A stretch of DNA of 35,187 bases from Coriobacteriales bacterium (GTDB lineage: Bacteria > Actinomycetota > Coriobacteriia > Coriobacteriales > UBA8131): NCBI GenBank assembly GCA_031264075.1, contig JAISEO010000058.1:1-35187 (forward strand). The letters are read 5' to 3'. Made by a program: the position numbers and the translations under genes. The notes beneath the pieces are model-generated. The model worked only from the letters and a program-made list of their open reading frames with translations. It was not told where the DNA came from and made no database searches. Every line of letters starts with the position of its first letter. Position 1 is the stretch's first letter. Positions 8,379 through 16,723 of the stretch are shown here, piece by piece.

Positions 8379-8507
8379 TGGGACAGCAGGGACGGGCTGC
8401 TGTCCCACTTTGACAGGGATATTTCCGAAAGACTTGCATATCTAGCAGGTCTTTCTTCTTTTTTTCGTCAAAGCTGGTGGGACACCAGCCCCGTCCCTGC
8501 TGTCCCA
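8379..8507. repeat. Nested inverted-repeat element R1 (MITE/REP-like)
   Basis: About 129 bp. The outer arms of about 30 bp (TGGGACAGCAGGGACGGG... and its complement) are themselves bounded by TGGGACA/TGTCCCA. Inside them is CTTTGAC/GTCAAAG, and at the centre a stem GAAAGACTTGC/GCAGGTCTTTC (8427-8455) with a 7-nt loop. The element is nearly identical to R2 across the whole interior, with only a few substitutions. It begins 25 bp after the tilS stop. Confidence 0.9.
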
Positions 8508-8657
8508 CGCGCTTCCTCGGATTTCAGCGGCAGTATCTCCTTGAAGTGCGACCAACTCAATTGTTGCGACAGTGTAGCAAGAATTCGTTTTCCGTATCTG
8601 CTGCGTTTGTAGTCAAGCACGACGGAGCTGCCGTTGTTCCTGTATTGCATTCACTCA

Positions 8658-8693
8658 GAGTATTGAGTAAAATACTCAGCGTCATGAGTAAAA
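8658..8693 (+). promoter_or_regulatory. Operator-like repeats upstream of the AAA ATPase gene
   Basis: A perfect 7-bp inverted repeat GAGTATT-N6-AATACTC (8658-8677) overlaps a direct repeat TGAGTAAAA at 8664 and 8685, exactly 21 bp or two helical turns apart. It sits 23-58 bp before the ATPase start. The TACTCAG word recurs upstream of the membrane protein at 10543. Binding is an inference. Confidence 0.45.
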
Positions 8694-8715
8694 GTACCAG
8701 TAGAATGGATGCTCC

Positions 8716-9900
8716 ATGTTTGAAAGATCGCTTGTTTCCCAGCTGGTTGAGAGAACCGGCGAAAAACGCGCTTTTATCCAAGTGCTCGTTGGGCCACGGC
8801 AGACAGGAAAATCTACGGCACTAGGCCAGATGGTGGGCAAAGTCACTCTCCCATATCACTTGATTGCAGCCGACGACGAACTCCTCAACTCTCCTGAGTG
8901 GCTTGCTGGTGAATGGAGAAAGGCACGCGCTTTAACCGAGCAATCCCAGGCTGAAGCCTTACTCGTCGTTGACGAAGTGCAGAAGATCCCGCACTGGGCA
9001 GGCACAGTAAAGAAGATGTGGGATGAGGATACGCGCACAAAGTGTCCCCTCAAGGTCATCCTCTCCGGCTCGTCATCCCTACTGCTACATAAAGGGATGG
9101 AAGATTCCCTCGTAGGACGCTTTGAAGTACTCTACAGCCACCACTGGTGCTTTGCTGAGTGCAGGACTGCCTTTGATTATTCACTGGAGGATTTTCTCTT
9201 CTTTGGCGGCTATCCTGGCACTGCACAGCTCAAGGATGACCCGGCGCGATGGGCGCGTTACCTGAAGACCTCTATTGTGGATCCAACAATAGACCAGGAT
9301 GTCCTGCAGATGGGGCGCGTGGACAAGCCCGCCCTCCTCAAAGCGCTCTTTGGTATAGGGGCGGCCTATTCTGCGCAGGAGGTCTCCTACACCAAGATAA
9401 TGGGGCAACTATTGGATGCTGGCAACACCGTTACCATCGCGCACTATCTTGACTTGCTCGACAAGGCAGGCATACTCGTAGGGCTGCAGAAGTTCGCGAC
9501 AGAGCTGCTGAAGGTAAGGAGGAGTTCGCCAAGGTTGATGGTACATGACACCTCCCTTATGACCTACGCCACTGGGTCAAGCAGGGAGTTACTGATAAAA
9601 GACTCCGCCAAGAGGGGGCATCTGGTAGAAAGTGCCGTGGGAGCTTATCTCATTGCGCGCGCTAGAGAAGAGGACTTTGAGCTTTTCTGGTGGAGATCAA
9701 AAAAGGGAGAAGAGGTGGATTTCGTCATCAGAAAGGCATCGCTGCTCACTGCCATTGAGGTAAAGAGCGGCGCCATCAAAGGCCTCGGAGGTATCAAGGC
9801 ATTTTTAAGGCAGAACCCCGGGGCGACATCGCTGGTTATAGGTGATGAAAGCTGCTCCCTTGAAGAGTTTCTTTTGGGCAGAATACCACTGTTTGCGTAG
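8716..9900 (+). CDS. ATP-binding protein of the AAA_14 / DUF4143 family
   Basis: A 394-residue P-loop ATPase with Walker A GPRQTGKST (~26-34) and Walker B LLVVDEVQ (~82-88). The sensor-like stretch VILSGSSS is followed by the DUF4143 region, with FFGGYPGTAQLKDDPARWARYLKTSIVDPTI and DLLDKAGILVGLQKF. Near the C-terminus EEVDFVI...AIEVKSG resembles the restriction-endonuclease-like core seen at the end of DUF4143 proteins. These proteins are common and often mobile, and their cellular role is not established. The gene is bracketed by repeat elements R1 and R2 in the same orientation and separates tilS from hpt, which suggests insertion as a unit. The start is the first in-frame ATG; there is no strong ribosome-binding site. 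Confidence 0.85.
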   Translation: MFERSLVSQLVERTGEKRAFIQVLVGPRQTGKSTALGQMVGKVTLPYHLIAADDELLNSPEWLAGEWRKARALTEQSQAEALLVVDEVQKIPHWAGTVKKMWDEDTRTKCPLKVILSGSSSLLLHKGMEDSLVGRFEVLYSHHWCFAECRTAFDYSLEDFLFFGGYPGTAQLKDDPARWARYLKTSIVDPTIDQDVLQMGRVDKPALLKALFGIGAAYSAQEVSYTKIMGQLLDAGNTVTIAHYLDLLDKAGILVGLQKFATELLKVRRSSPRLMVHDTSLMTYATGSSRELLIKDSAKRGHLVESAVGAYLIARAREEDFELFWWRSKKGEEVDFVIRKASLLTAIEVKSGAIKGLGGIKAFLRQNPGATSLVIGDESCSLEEFLLGRIPLFA

Positions 9901-9905
9901 CGGGA

Positions 9906-10060
9906 TGGGAGGGACAATAGGGACAAGAGGGACGGGGCTGCTGTCCCACTTTGACAGGGATATTTCCGAAAGACTTGTATATCTAGCAGGTCCTTCTTCT
10001 TTTTTGCGTCAAAGCTGGTGGGACACCAGCCCCGTCCCTGCTGTCCCACCTGCTGTCCCA
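9906..10060. repeat. Nested inverted-repeat element R2, near-identical to R1
   Basis: Starts 6 bp after the ATPase stop codon. The interior from CTTTGACAGGG to GTCAAAGCTGG matches R1 with only a few substitutions, and those in the central stem largely leave G-U or Watson-Crick pairs. The outer arms are longer than in R1, with extra GGGACA units on both sides. Same orientation as R1. Confidence 0.9.
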
Positions 10061-10088
10061 CAGGCACGGACGGAATTCATCCGTAGGA

Positions 10089-10150
10089 AAAGGGGGAGGA
10101 CCGGAGGGACGATTCTCTGTCTGGTTCAGAGAAGCGGAACCGCCCCCTTT
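10089..10150. terminator. Hairpin between convergent genes (probable terminator)
   Basis: AAAGGGGG (10089-10096) pairs with CCCCCTTT (10143-10150), and an inner stem TTCTCTG/CAGAGAA has a 7-nt loop. It lies between the ATPase (plus) and the small membrane protein (minus, stop at 10184), so it could terminate in either direction. Confidence 0.4.
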
Positions 10151-10183
10151 CTGCGTGCCCTGCCCACCTGTCTTTTTTGCGTG

Positions 10184-10543
10184 CTATTTAGCTGACCGTA
10201 GCTTTTTTATCGTCTTTATCAAGGATACGATGCTGGCTAGCAGCCAAAATCCCAATACTGCGCTGATGATAGACACGCCAGCAGTAAATCCGACAAGCTC
10301 AACCAACCAACCGAGCGGCAGGGCGACGATGAGCAGCACCACAGGAATGCGTACAACATTATGCTCGTCAGCAAGAACACCGATGTCGAAGGCACCGCCA
10401 AACACAAGATACGCCATCATGCCGAGCAGGGTGGCGGACACCAGGATCGAGAGGATCGGCCCCACGAGCTTACTGTAGACATGCTGTACCCTTCCTGCCT
10501 TCTTCTGCAATTCGTCGAGAGTGTTTTCCATTGTTTTCTCCAT
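10184..10543 (-). CDS. Small three-helix membrane protein, unknown function
   Basis: A 119-residue protein with no family I recognise. A short charged amphipathic N-terminus (MEKTMENTLDELQKKAGR) is followed by three hydrophobic segments at about 27-49, 67-87 and 89-110, and a basic tail (KTIKKLRSAK) that should face the cytosol. An AGGATG ribosome-binding site lies at suitable distance upstream of the ATG chosen; a second ATG four codons in is possible. The gene is oriented against its neighbours and lies inside the cassette that separates tilS from hpt. Its upstream region holds two copies of the palindrome TACTCAGTA in opposite orientations, which suggests tight regulation and possible co-regulation with the ATPase. 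Confidence 0.7.
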   Translation of the reverse strand: MEKTMENTLDELQKKAGRVQHVYSKLVGPILSILVSATLLGMMAYLVFGGAFDIGVLADEHNVVRIPVVLLIVALPLGWLVELVGFTAGVSIISAVLGFWLLASIVSLIKTIKKLRSAK

Positions 10544-10564
10544 TCTGTAACATCCTGATATGAA

Positions 10565-10573
10565 TACTGAGTA
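10565..10573 (-). promoter_or_regulatory. Proximal TACTCAGTA palindrome
   Basis: TACTGAGTA on the plus strand, which reads TACTCAGTA on the minus strand. It begins 21 nt upstream of the membrane-protein ATG. It is the inverted copy of the core at 10647-10655. Confidence 0.4.
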
Positions 10574-10636
10574 GGGCAGGCATTCTGCAGACAGTCCTTA
10601 TGCGACATCCCCCCAGGAGCTATCGCCCGACCAATT

Positions 10637-10661
10637 ATATGTTACTTACTCAGTAGCATAT
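10637..10661 (-). promoter_or_regulatory. 25-bp operator-like palindrome overlapping a -10 box
   Basis: ATATGTTACT-TACTC-AGTAGCATAT: ten-base arms with one mismatch. The core contains TACTCAGTA. On the minus strand TATAAT (10634-10639) overlaps one arm, so a bound repressor would block the promoter of the small membrane protein. The leader to its ATG would be about 85 nt. Confidence 0.5.
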
Positions 10662-10730
10662 ATGATAGACGAAACTCACGTGTTGTCAAGAGCCTGATTT
10701 GCCCCGCATCCGCCTTGCCGATTCAAGCCT

Positions 10731-10751
10731 TGATATGACCCTGATATGACC
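10731..10751. repeat. Tandem 11-bp repeat upstream of hpt
   Basis: TGATATGACC occurs at 10731 and 10742, followed by TTGACCC. The 11-bp period puts both copies on the same helix face. It lies about 190 bp upstream of hpt and may be an activator site or only the relic of a slippage event. Confidence 0.35.
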
Positions 10752-10937
10752 TTGACCCAACATTTCTGTAACTATATGTGCTCCTCTCCCTGCTGCCCAA
10801 GGCAATAACGGATACAATAGGCGTTTGAGCCTATCGGCCCAAAGTGACCGTTTTGCCTGGGGTCTACCCTCTGCCTTGCGTCGCAACAACCACGCTCGGC
10901 ATGAGAAGCCCCTTACTGAGAGAACCCAGGGAGCAGA

Positions 10938-11498
10938 ATGCCAGAAAAAGGAGCAGCGCCGCTGCCCCCAGAAATACGCGAAGTTCTTTTTGACGAGGCC
11001 GAACTCGAAGAGGTCGTCAAACGCATAGGCGGGCAGATTGCCAGAGATTACGCAGGACAAAAGCTGTTGCTTGTCACGGTGCTCAAGGGGGCATTTATCT
11101 TTATGGCCGACTTGGTGCGTGCCATCGAGGGCCATGTCGAAATAGACTTTATGGCCGTGTCGAGCTACGGCGATGGTGCCAAGAGTTCCGGCGTCGTGCG
11201 TATCATCAAGGACCTCAGTGTCTCGGTGGAGGGACGCCATATCATCATCGTCGAGGACATCCTTGACAGCGGCCTCACCCTCAAATACCTCCTCAAAAAC
11301 CTCAAGAGCCGTAACCCGCTTTCCATAGAAGTAGCCACCCTGCTCTTTAAGGAGGGCAAGCAGCAAACCGATGTGGACTGCAAGTACGTGGGGCTCATCT
11401 GCCCGGATGAGTTTGTCGTGGGATACGGTCTGGATTATGATGAAGGCTATCGCAATCTTCCCTATATCGGGGTACTTGAGCCTTCGGTATACGCATGA
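10938..11498 (+). CDS. hpt: Hypoxanthine phosphoribosyltransferase
   Basis: A purine-salvage enzyme that joins hypoxanthine or guanine to PRPP to give IMP or GMP. The 186-residue length is usual. The N-terminal VTVLKGAFIFMADL (~46-60) and the PRPP-binding signature IIIVEDILDSGLTL (~102-115) are intact. The flexible-loop region around SSYGDGAKSSGVVRI and the C-terminal FVVGYGLDYDEGYRNLPYIG also fit the family. AGGGAG lies at proper spacing before the ATG. ftsH follows 40 bp later on the same strand, the order seen in many Gram-positive bacteria. The ~390 bp upstream carry the divergent promoter of the small membrane protein and an 11-bp tandem repeat. TTGACC at 10752 is the only -35-like word seen, with a poor -10. 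Confidence 0.95.
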   Translation: MPEKGAAPLPPEIREVLFDEAELEEVVKRIGGQIARDYAGQKLLLVTVLKGAFIFMADLVRAIEGHVEIDFMAVSSYGDGAKSSGVVRIIKDLSVSVEGRHIIIVEDILDSGLTLKYLLKNLKSRNPLSIEVATLLFKEGKQQTDVDCKYVGLICPDEFVVGYGLDYDEGYRNLPYIGVLEPSVYA

Positions 11499-11538
11499 AT
11501 GACGACCCTGGCACGGATATGAGAAAAGGAAGCACAGA

Positions 11539-13851
11539 GTGAAGAACCCCAAGACCAGGACCTGGATAATATATGGAATACTCTTAGTGGTATTGCTGTT
11601 CCTCATTGGTTCTCAGCTGAATAACGCAAGCCAGGAGACCACGCAGCCCGATGTTCTCACCACCAGTGAGTTCGTCAACGCTGTGGACGATAACCGGGTA
11701 ACCGAGGTTATCTACAACGCAATAAGCGGCTCGCTCACCGGCTATTACCTCGTTGGCGACGGCGGTGCGGAAGGCGAGCCCCTGCCCTTTACGGCAACCT
11801 ACGTGGGCGAGGATAGTCTCAATGAATTGATGGCCTCTCATTCCGAGATCAACTACAACGTAAGCGTCTCTGACCCTAACTTCTGGCTGACCGTCCTGAG
11901 TTACGGCGTGCCGCTCATCCTGCTTGGATTGCTTGTCTGGTTTATCTACACGCAGTTCAATCAGGTCAACAGGACCCAGATGGGCCTGGGCAAGACCAAG
12001 ACCAAGAAGGCCATCGCCGAACAGCCCAAGACTCGTTTTACCGATGTGGCCGGCATTGACGAGGCCGTGGAGGAACTGCAGGAGATCAAGGACTTCCTCT
12101 CCAGCCCGGCCAGGTTTCAGGAGCTGGGCGCGAAGATTCCGCGGGGCGTGCTCCTGGTTGGCCCTCCGGGAACCGGCAAGACCCTTCTGGCGCGCGCGGT
12201 GGCGGGCGAGGCCGGCGTGCCCTTCTTCTCCATCTCGGGCTCGGATTTTGTGGAGATGTTCGTGGGCGTTGGCGCCTCGCGCGTGCGCGACCTCTTTGAA
12301 AAGGCCAAGGAGAGCGCTCCCTCCATCATCTTCATCGACGAGATAGACGCCGTAGGACGCCAACGTGGTGCCGGCCTGGGAGGCGGGCACGACGAGCGCG
12401 AGCAGACCCTCAACCAACTGCTCGTAGAGATGGATGGCTTTGAGGAGAACTCCTCCGTCATACTGATTGCCGCAACCAACCGCGTGGACATCCTCGATCC
12501 GGCGCTGTTGCGTCCCGGGCGCTTTGACCGTCAGATTGTCGTGGACCGGCCCGACCTCAAGGGCCGGAAGCAGATCCTGACCGTGCATTCCGAGGGTAAG
12601 CCTCTGGCGCACAGCGTTGATCTCGAGGCCATGGCCAAGCTCACCCCGGGCTTTACCGGCGCCGATCTGGCCAACCTCATGAACGAGGCGGCCCTTCTCA
12701 CCGCCCGCAAGAATAAGAAACTCATCACCATGACCGAACTCTCCGAGGCCATGGAGCGCGAGATTGCAGGGCCCGAGCGCAAGGGCAGGATAATCACCGA
12801 CAAGGAGAGAAACATCATCGCCTACCACGAAAGCGGCCATGCCCTCGTGGGGCACATACTCGAAAACTCCGACCCGGTGCACAAGATCTCCATTATCAGC
12901 CGGGGGCAGGCCCTGGGCTACACCCTCTCGCTCCCGAGCGAGGACCGCTTCCTCAACTCCCGCGAGGAGATGTTTGACGATCTCGCGGTGTTTTTGGGCG
13001 GACGGGTGGCCGAGGAGATCTTCTGCAACGACATCACCACCGGCGCCTCCAACGACCTGGAGCGTGCCACCAAGATGGCGCGGCAGATGGTCACCCGTTT
13101 TGGCATGACCGAGGAGCTGGGTACCCAGGTATACGGTGAGGCCAACCATGAAGTGTTCCTGGGCCGTGACTACGGCGCCACGCCGGACTATTCTGATGAG
13201 ACCGCGCGACGTATCGACGAAGAAGTCGCCAAAATAATGCGCAAGGCCCACGACCGTGCCTGGGCCGTGCTGGACGAACGCCGCGAACAGATGAAACTCA
13301 TGGCCACCATACTGCTGGAGCGTGAGACCGTTGAAGATGAGGCGCTTGAGGCCCTGCTCGATAATACCTGGGACGTCTACATAGAGCATGAGGACGAGAT
13401 CCTGGCACACAAGGCCGAGGAACTGCGCAAGCAGGAAGAAGAGGACGAGCGCAAACGACTCGAGACATCGCAGAACGCGGCACTCTCACAGGCAGGGGGA
13501 GCCACGGACGCTTCTCCGCTCTCGGCTGGCGGCGTTGCTCCCGGTAGGCTTGGCCCCAACGGCGAACCTGTCAAGGCAAACGGCAGGCGTTATACCCTCG
13601 AAGATGTCTTTGCCGGGCGCGTGCGGCTCGAGGATCTGATGGGAGAACAGCCTCAGTATCAGGTTCCCGTTGAGCAGCAGCCCGCACAGAATGCGAGTTC
13701 GATTGAGCAAGCGCCGTCGCCGAATCAACACCCTGTTGAGCAGCCAGATAAAAACCCTGCTGAGCAGGGCGCTTCGGTGCAAAACGGGCAGGACGGCGAG
13801 CAGAACCCTCCGGAACACACCGATGAGGACGCTGATGATAGACCGCGTTAA
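11539..13851 (+). CDS. ftsH: ATP-dependent zinc metalloprotease FtsH
   Basis: A membrane-anchored AAA+ protease that degrades misfolded membrane and short-lived regulatory proteins. Two transmembrane helices (~9-26 and ~116-137) flank an extracytoplasmic domain. Walker A GPPGTGKT is at ~208-215 and Walker B IIFIDEID at ~263-270. The second region of homology includes RPGRFDRQ at ~325-332. The zinc motif HESGH is at 430-434 and the third ligand Asp is in ASNDLERA near 506. All catalytic residues are present. The start is GTG, preceded by AAGGA. At 770 residues it is longer than usual. About 130 C-terminal residues are Gln/Pro/Glu/Asn-rich low-complexity sequence after a short conserved-looking patch ([20 protein letters not shown]). 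The last 17 bp overlap folE. Confidence 0.97.
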   Translation: MKNPKTRTWIIYGILLVVLLFLIGSQLNNASQETTQPDVLTTSEFVNAVDDNRVTEVIYNAISGSLTGYYLVGDGGAEGEPLPFTATYVGEDSLNELMASHSEINYNVSVSDPNFWLTVLSYGVPLILLGLLVWFIYTQFNQVNRTQMGLGKTKTKKAIAEQPKTRFTDVAGIDEAVEELQEIKDFLSSPARFQELGAKIPRGVLLVGPPGTGKTLLARAVAGEAGVPFFSISGSDFVEMFVGVGASRVRDLFEKAKESAPSIIFIDEIDAVGRQRGAGLGGGHDEREQTLNQLLVEMDGFEENSSVILIAATNRVDILDPALLRPGRFDRQIVVDRPDLKGRKQILTVHSEGKPLAHSVDLEAMAKLTPGFTGADLANLMNEAALLTARKNKKLITMTELSEAMEREIAGPERKGRIITDKERNIIAYHESGHALVGHILENSDPVHKISIISRGQALGYTLSLPSEDRFLNSREEMFDDLAVFLGGRVAEEIFCNDITTGASNDLERATKMARQMVTRFGMTEELGTQVYGEANHEVFLGRDYGATPDYSDETARRIDEEVAKIMRKAHDRAWAVLDERREQMKLMATILLERETVEDEALEALLDNTWDVYIEHEDEILAHKAEELRKQEEEDERKRLETSQNAALSQAGGATDASPLSAGGVAPGRLGPNGEPVKANGRRYTLEDVFAGRVRLEDLMGEQPQYQVPVEQQPAQNASSIEQAPSPNQHPVEQPDKNPAEQGASVQNGQDGEQNPPEHTDEDADDRPR

Positions 13852-14401
13852 GATCGAGCAGGGTGTTCGCCTCATTCTCGAGGGCATCGGTGAAGATCCT
13901 GAAAGGCCGGGCCTCGAGAAGACGCCCGCGCGCGTGGCGAGGATGTACGAGGAGGTGCTTGAGGGGATGCACCAGGATGTTGCCGAGTTTTTTGCCGTGA
14001 CCTTTGAGGAGGGCCACCGCGAGATGGTGCTGGTCAGAGACATTCCCTTCTACAGCATGTGCGAACACCATATGGTGCCCTTCTTCGGGCTGGCACACGT
14101 TGCCTATCTGCCCGGTGCCGCCGGCAAGATCTGCGGCCTCTCGAAGCTGGCGCGCACCGTGGATGTGTTTGCCCGTCGCCTGCAGGTACAGGAACGGCTC
14201 ACAGGCCAGATTGCCAATACGCTGGTTGAGCGCCTGGAGCCCGACGGCGTTATCGTCGTGGTGGAAGCAGAGCATCTCTGCATGAGTATGAGAGGCGTCA
14301 AGAAGCCCGGCGCAAAAACCGTGACCTCGGCAGTACGGGGCGCCTTTGAACTCTCTCAGAAAACCCGCGCCGAGGCGCTGGAACTCATCCTGAGCAAATA
14401 A
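13835..14401 (+). CDS. folE: GTP cyclohydrolase I
   Basis: First step of folate synthesis: GTP to 7,8-dihydroneopterin triphosphate, in the cytosol. Zinc ligands are visible as C76 and H79 in [12 protein letters not shown] and C149 in [23 protein letters not shown] and TVTSAVRG are also typical of type IA enzymes. With the start at [10 protein letters not shown] the protein is 188 residues, the normal length. A GAGGA ribosome-binding site sits just upstream, inside the ftsH coding region. The ORF track start at 13670 would add 55 unrelated basic residues. An alternative ATG four codons earlier (13823) is less well placed. The 17-bp overlap with ftsH points to coupled translation. Confidence 0.95.
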   Translation: MIDRVKIEQGVRLILEGIGEDPERPGLEKTPARVARMYEEVLEGMHQDVAEFFAVTFEEGHREMVLVRDIPFYSMCEHHMVPFFGLAHVAYLPGAAGKICGLSKLARTVDVFARRLQVQERLTGQIANTLVERLEPDGVIVVVEAEHLCMSMRGVKKPGAKTVTSAVRGAFELSQKTRAEALELILSK

Positions 14402-14423
14402 GCTGAGTGACGGGGCAACACCC

Positions 14424-15272
14424 ATGACCACAGCGGAACATGTCTGGCACTGCGGCCCCTTTCGTTTTGCGCAACGACGTCCCCTCGTCATGGGCATCCT
14501 CAATATCACCCCGGACTCCTTCAGCGACGGAGGCAGGTATGCGGAGACCGAGGACGCGCTCTGCCATGCCCATACCCTGCTGGAGCAGGGCGCCGACATC
14601 ATCGACATAGGCGGAGAATCCACACGCCCCGGCTCTGAGGAGCTGCCGTATAGCCTGGAGCTTGCGCGCGTGCTCCCCGTGGTACGGCCGCTTGCGCGCG
14701 AGGGTGTCTGCGTGTCGGTAGACTCTCGTCACGCCGAGGTCGTCGAGGCCTGCCTGGCCGAGGGTGCCGCCCTTATCAACGACATCACCGGCTTTACCAA
14801 CCCCGCCATGGTAGAACTCGCAGCACTGAGCAGGGCCGGTTGCGTTGTCATGCACATGCGGGGCAGGCCACAGACGATGCAGGAAAACCCGCAGTATGTT
14901 GACGTGGTTGCCGAGGTGGGCGAGTATCTTCTCACGCAGGCCCGTCTGCTGGCCGATGCGGGGGTAGAGCGAGAGCGCATCTGCCTGGATCCCGGGCCTG
15001 GATTCGGTAAGAACTTCGAGCAGAATCTGGCACTCCTGCAAAACACCGCCCGCCTGGCCAACCTGGGCACTCCCCCGTATCTGCTTATGGCGGCGTGGTC
15101 GCGCAAGAACTTCATCGGCGAGATAACAGGAGAGGCAACAGCCGCAAAACGGGTTGCCGGATCGGTTGCCGCAGCCGTTTTTGCCGCCTCCCACGGCGCC
15201 GGCGTGCTGCGCGTCCACGATGTGGGCCCTACGGTTGAGGCGCTCAAGGTATGGGAAGCCCTGTATGAGTAA
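14424..15272 (+). CDS. folP: Dihydropteroate synthase
   Basis: Condenses 6-hydroxymethyl-dihydropterin pyrophosphate with p-aminobenzoate; the target of sulfonamides. It has 282 residues with both family signatures: VMGILNITPDSFSDGG near the N-terminus and DIIDIGGESTRPGSE at ~54-68. Further landmarks are SVDSRHAEV, LINDITGF, CVVMHMRG, ICLDPGPGFGKN and the C-terminal RVHDV. The usual G(L/T)SRKSF segment reads AAWSRKNFIGE, keeping the SRK. It begins 22 bp after folE and its stop overlaps the start of the next gene by 8 bp. Secure call. Confidence 0.96.
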   Translation: MTTAEHVWHCGPFRFAQRRPLVMGILNITPDSFSDGGRYAETEDALCHAHTLLEQGADIIDIGGESTRPGSEELPYSLELARVLPVVRPLAREGVCVSVDSRHAEVVEACLAEGAALINDITGFTNPAMVELAALSRAGCVVMHMRGRPQTMQENPQYVDVVAEVGEYLLTQARLLADAGVERERICLDPGPGFGKNFEQNLALLQNTARLANLGTPPYLLMAAWSRKNFIGEITGEATAAKRVAGSVAAAVFAASHGAGVLRVHDVGPTVEALKVWEALYE

Positions 15273-16593
15273 GCGCGAGACAGGTTCTGGAGGAGAAGCA
15301 GGTATTCTGGCTGTGATAGCGCTGGGCTCCAATCTGGGTGACAGTGCCGCTACGCTCGCCGCAGCCGCTCGGCAGATTGCCGCCGCGCCGGAGATTTCGC
15401 TCGTGGCCCTGAGCGGCACCTACACGTCCAGGCCGGCCCATGTAGCTGAACAGCCCCTCTTCAAAAATGCCGTCATGCTCGCTCGGACAACGCTCTCTCC
15501 TCTCGAGCTCCTCCAGCTCCTCCAAAGCACGGAATCGGCATTTGGCCGTGTGCGTGACGGAGAGGGTTCTGTGCCCTATGGGCCCCGCACGCTCGACCTC
15601 GACATCATCGACATCGAAGGCATTGTGTGCCACGGCCCTGATCTCACTTTGCCCCACCCCGAGTCGCTGCGCCGTGCCTTTGTGGTAACGCCACTTTTGG
15701 AGATAAGCCCGCATCACGTGCTGGCCGACAATACAGCAGTAAACACTCGTCACATCGAGTGCGGAGAGATTATCGACGGGCCAGTGCCTGAGAGCAGGCA
15801 GGGAGCAGCTGAGGAAGCGGAAGCGGAGTCTGGCATTGCGGAGTTGGCACACGGGAGCTTTCAAGACCCCTCCACGCCCGTCGCTGGCAGTGCTTGCCGG
15901 GCTGGCAGGCTCTCCGTCTGTGCCACTCCCATCGGTAACCTCGGCGACATCACGCTCAGAGTACTGCAGGCGCTGCAGGACGCCGATGTGGTGTATTGCG
16001 AGGACACGCGGATAACCCGCAGGCTCACCACCCATTACCATATCCAAACCCCGTTGCGCCGCGCCGATGCCCACCGGCTTCCCGCGCTTCTGCCTGCCCT
16101 GCTTGCCGAGCTTGAGGCGGGCAGGCACCTGGCCTATGTGAGTGATGCCGGCATGCCGGGTATTTCGGACCCCGGCGCCCTCCTGGTGGCAAGCGTGCGA
16201 GAGGCCGGCTACAGCGTCGAGGTCCTCCCGGGTGCCTCTGCCCTCACCACTGCGCTGGCCGCAGCCGGTATCAAGGCACGCAGCAGCTATTTTGGCGGCT
16301 TCTTCCCTCGCAAAACCGGGGCGGGCACGCGTCTGCTCACAGAGCTTGCAGAGCTTGAGGACACGACCCTCGTGTTCTATGAATCGGTCTACCGCACCGC
16401 AAAGACCCTGCAACTGATAGCCGAGCTGCTGCCCACACGCAGGGTGGTCATGGCCCGGGAGCTCACCAAGCTCTACGAAGAAGTGCTCACGGGCACCGCG
16501 GGAGATCTGGTCGAACTCCTGGCCCAGCGCAGCGCCGAAGGACGAAAGCTCAAGGGAGAGATAGTGCTTCTCATCGCTCCCGAGTCCGGCTGA
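15265..16593 (+). CDS. folK-rsmI: Fusion of FolK (HPPK) and RsmI (16S rRNA C1402 2'-O-methyltransferase)
   Basis: A 442-residue two-domain protein read in one open frame. Residues ~14-165 are 6-hydroxymethyl-dihydropterin pyrophosphokinase: ALGSNLGD, TYTSRPAH, FKNAVMLART, and GPRTLDLDIIDI followed by LPHPESLRRAFVVTPLLEI. A ~35-residue Ala/Glu-rich linker follows. Residues ~208-442 are RsmI: SVCATPIGNLGDITLRVLQAL, the SAM-binding VYCEDTRITRRL, YVSDAGMPGISDPG, VLPGASALTTALAAAG, and ARELTKLYEEV. All expected motifs of both enzymes are present. The start ATGAGTAAG overlaps the folP stop; the track's upstream ATG at 15154 is inside folP. No Met occurs in the linker, although a GTG near 15783 could in principle restart translation. 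The fusion joins folate synthesis and ribosome modification and is unusual in my experience. Confidence 0.92.
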   Translation: MSKRETGSGGEAGILAVIALGSNLGDSAATLAAAARQIAAAPEISLVALSGTYTSRPAHVAEQPLFKNAVMLARTTLSPLELLQLLQSTESAFGRVRDGEGSVPYGPRTLDLDIIDIEGIVCHGPDLTLPHPESLRRAFVVTPLLEISPHHVLADNTAVNTRHIECGEIIDGPVPESRQGAAEEAEAESGIAELAHGSFQDPSTPVAGSACRAGRLSVCATPIGNLGDITLRVLQALQDADVVYCEDTRITRRLTTHYHIQTPLRRADAHRLPALLPALLAELEAGRHLAYVSDAGMPGISDPGALLVASVREAGYSVEVLPGASALTTALAAAGIKARSSYFGGFFPRKTGAGTRLLTELAELEDTTLVFYESVYRTAKTLQLIAELLPTRRVVMARELTKLYEEVLTGTAGDLVELLAQRSAEGRKLKGEIVLLIAPESG

Positions 16594-16723
16594 GCGTTCT
16601 CGACCGTATGGTGTTGCATTAGCAGTATACTTGCAGCTGCGTTTCTGTAGTGCGCTCAGAATGCTTTGCCGTGGAGATATCGGAGAGGAAAGTAAGCCCA
16701 GAGAGGCAAGGATGTGAACTGCC

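Noticed and set aside
8379-10060. R1 and R2 as CRISPR repeats
   Set aside because: Only two copies about 1.5 kb apart with a gene between them; long, nested palindromes, no spacers and no cas genes.
8308-10067. Similar small minus-strand ORFs in R1 and R2 (both containing GQQGRGWCPTSFD and KKKKDLLD)
   Set aside because: The peptide similarity follows from the near-identical DNA of the repeats; there is no ribosome-binding site or coding-type substitution pattern to support a gene.
10686-11606. 306-aa minus-strand ORF over hpt
   Set aside because: Antisense to hpt with intact catalytic motifs; the sequence looks like random GC-rich translation.
11584-13410. 608-aa minus-strand ORF opposite ftsH
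   Set aside because: Long because of high GC and codon bias; ftsH has every family motif on the other strand.
14424-16593. Possible sequencing error creating the FolK-RsmI fusion
   Set aside because: The linker is open in one frame with normal codon use and no sign of a lost stop. Kept as a real fusion, to be verified.
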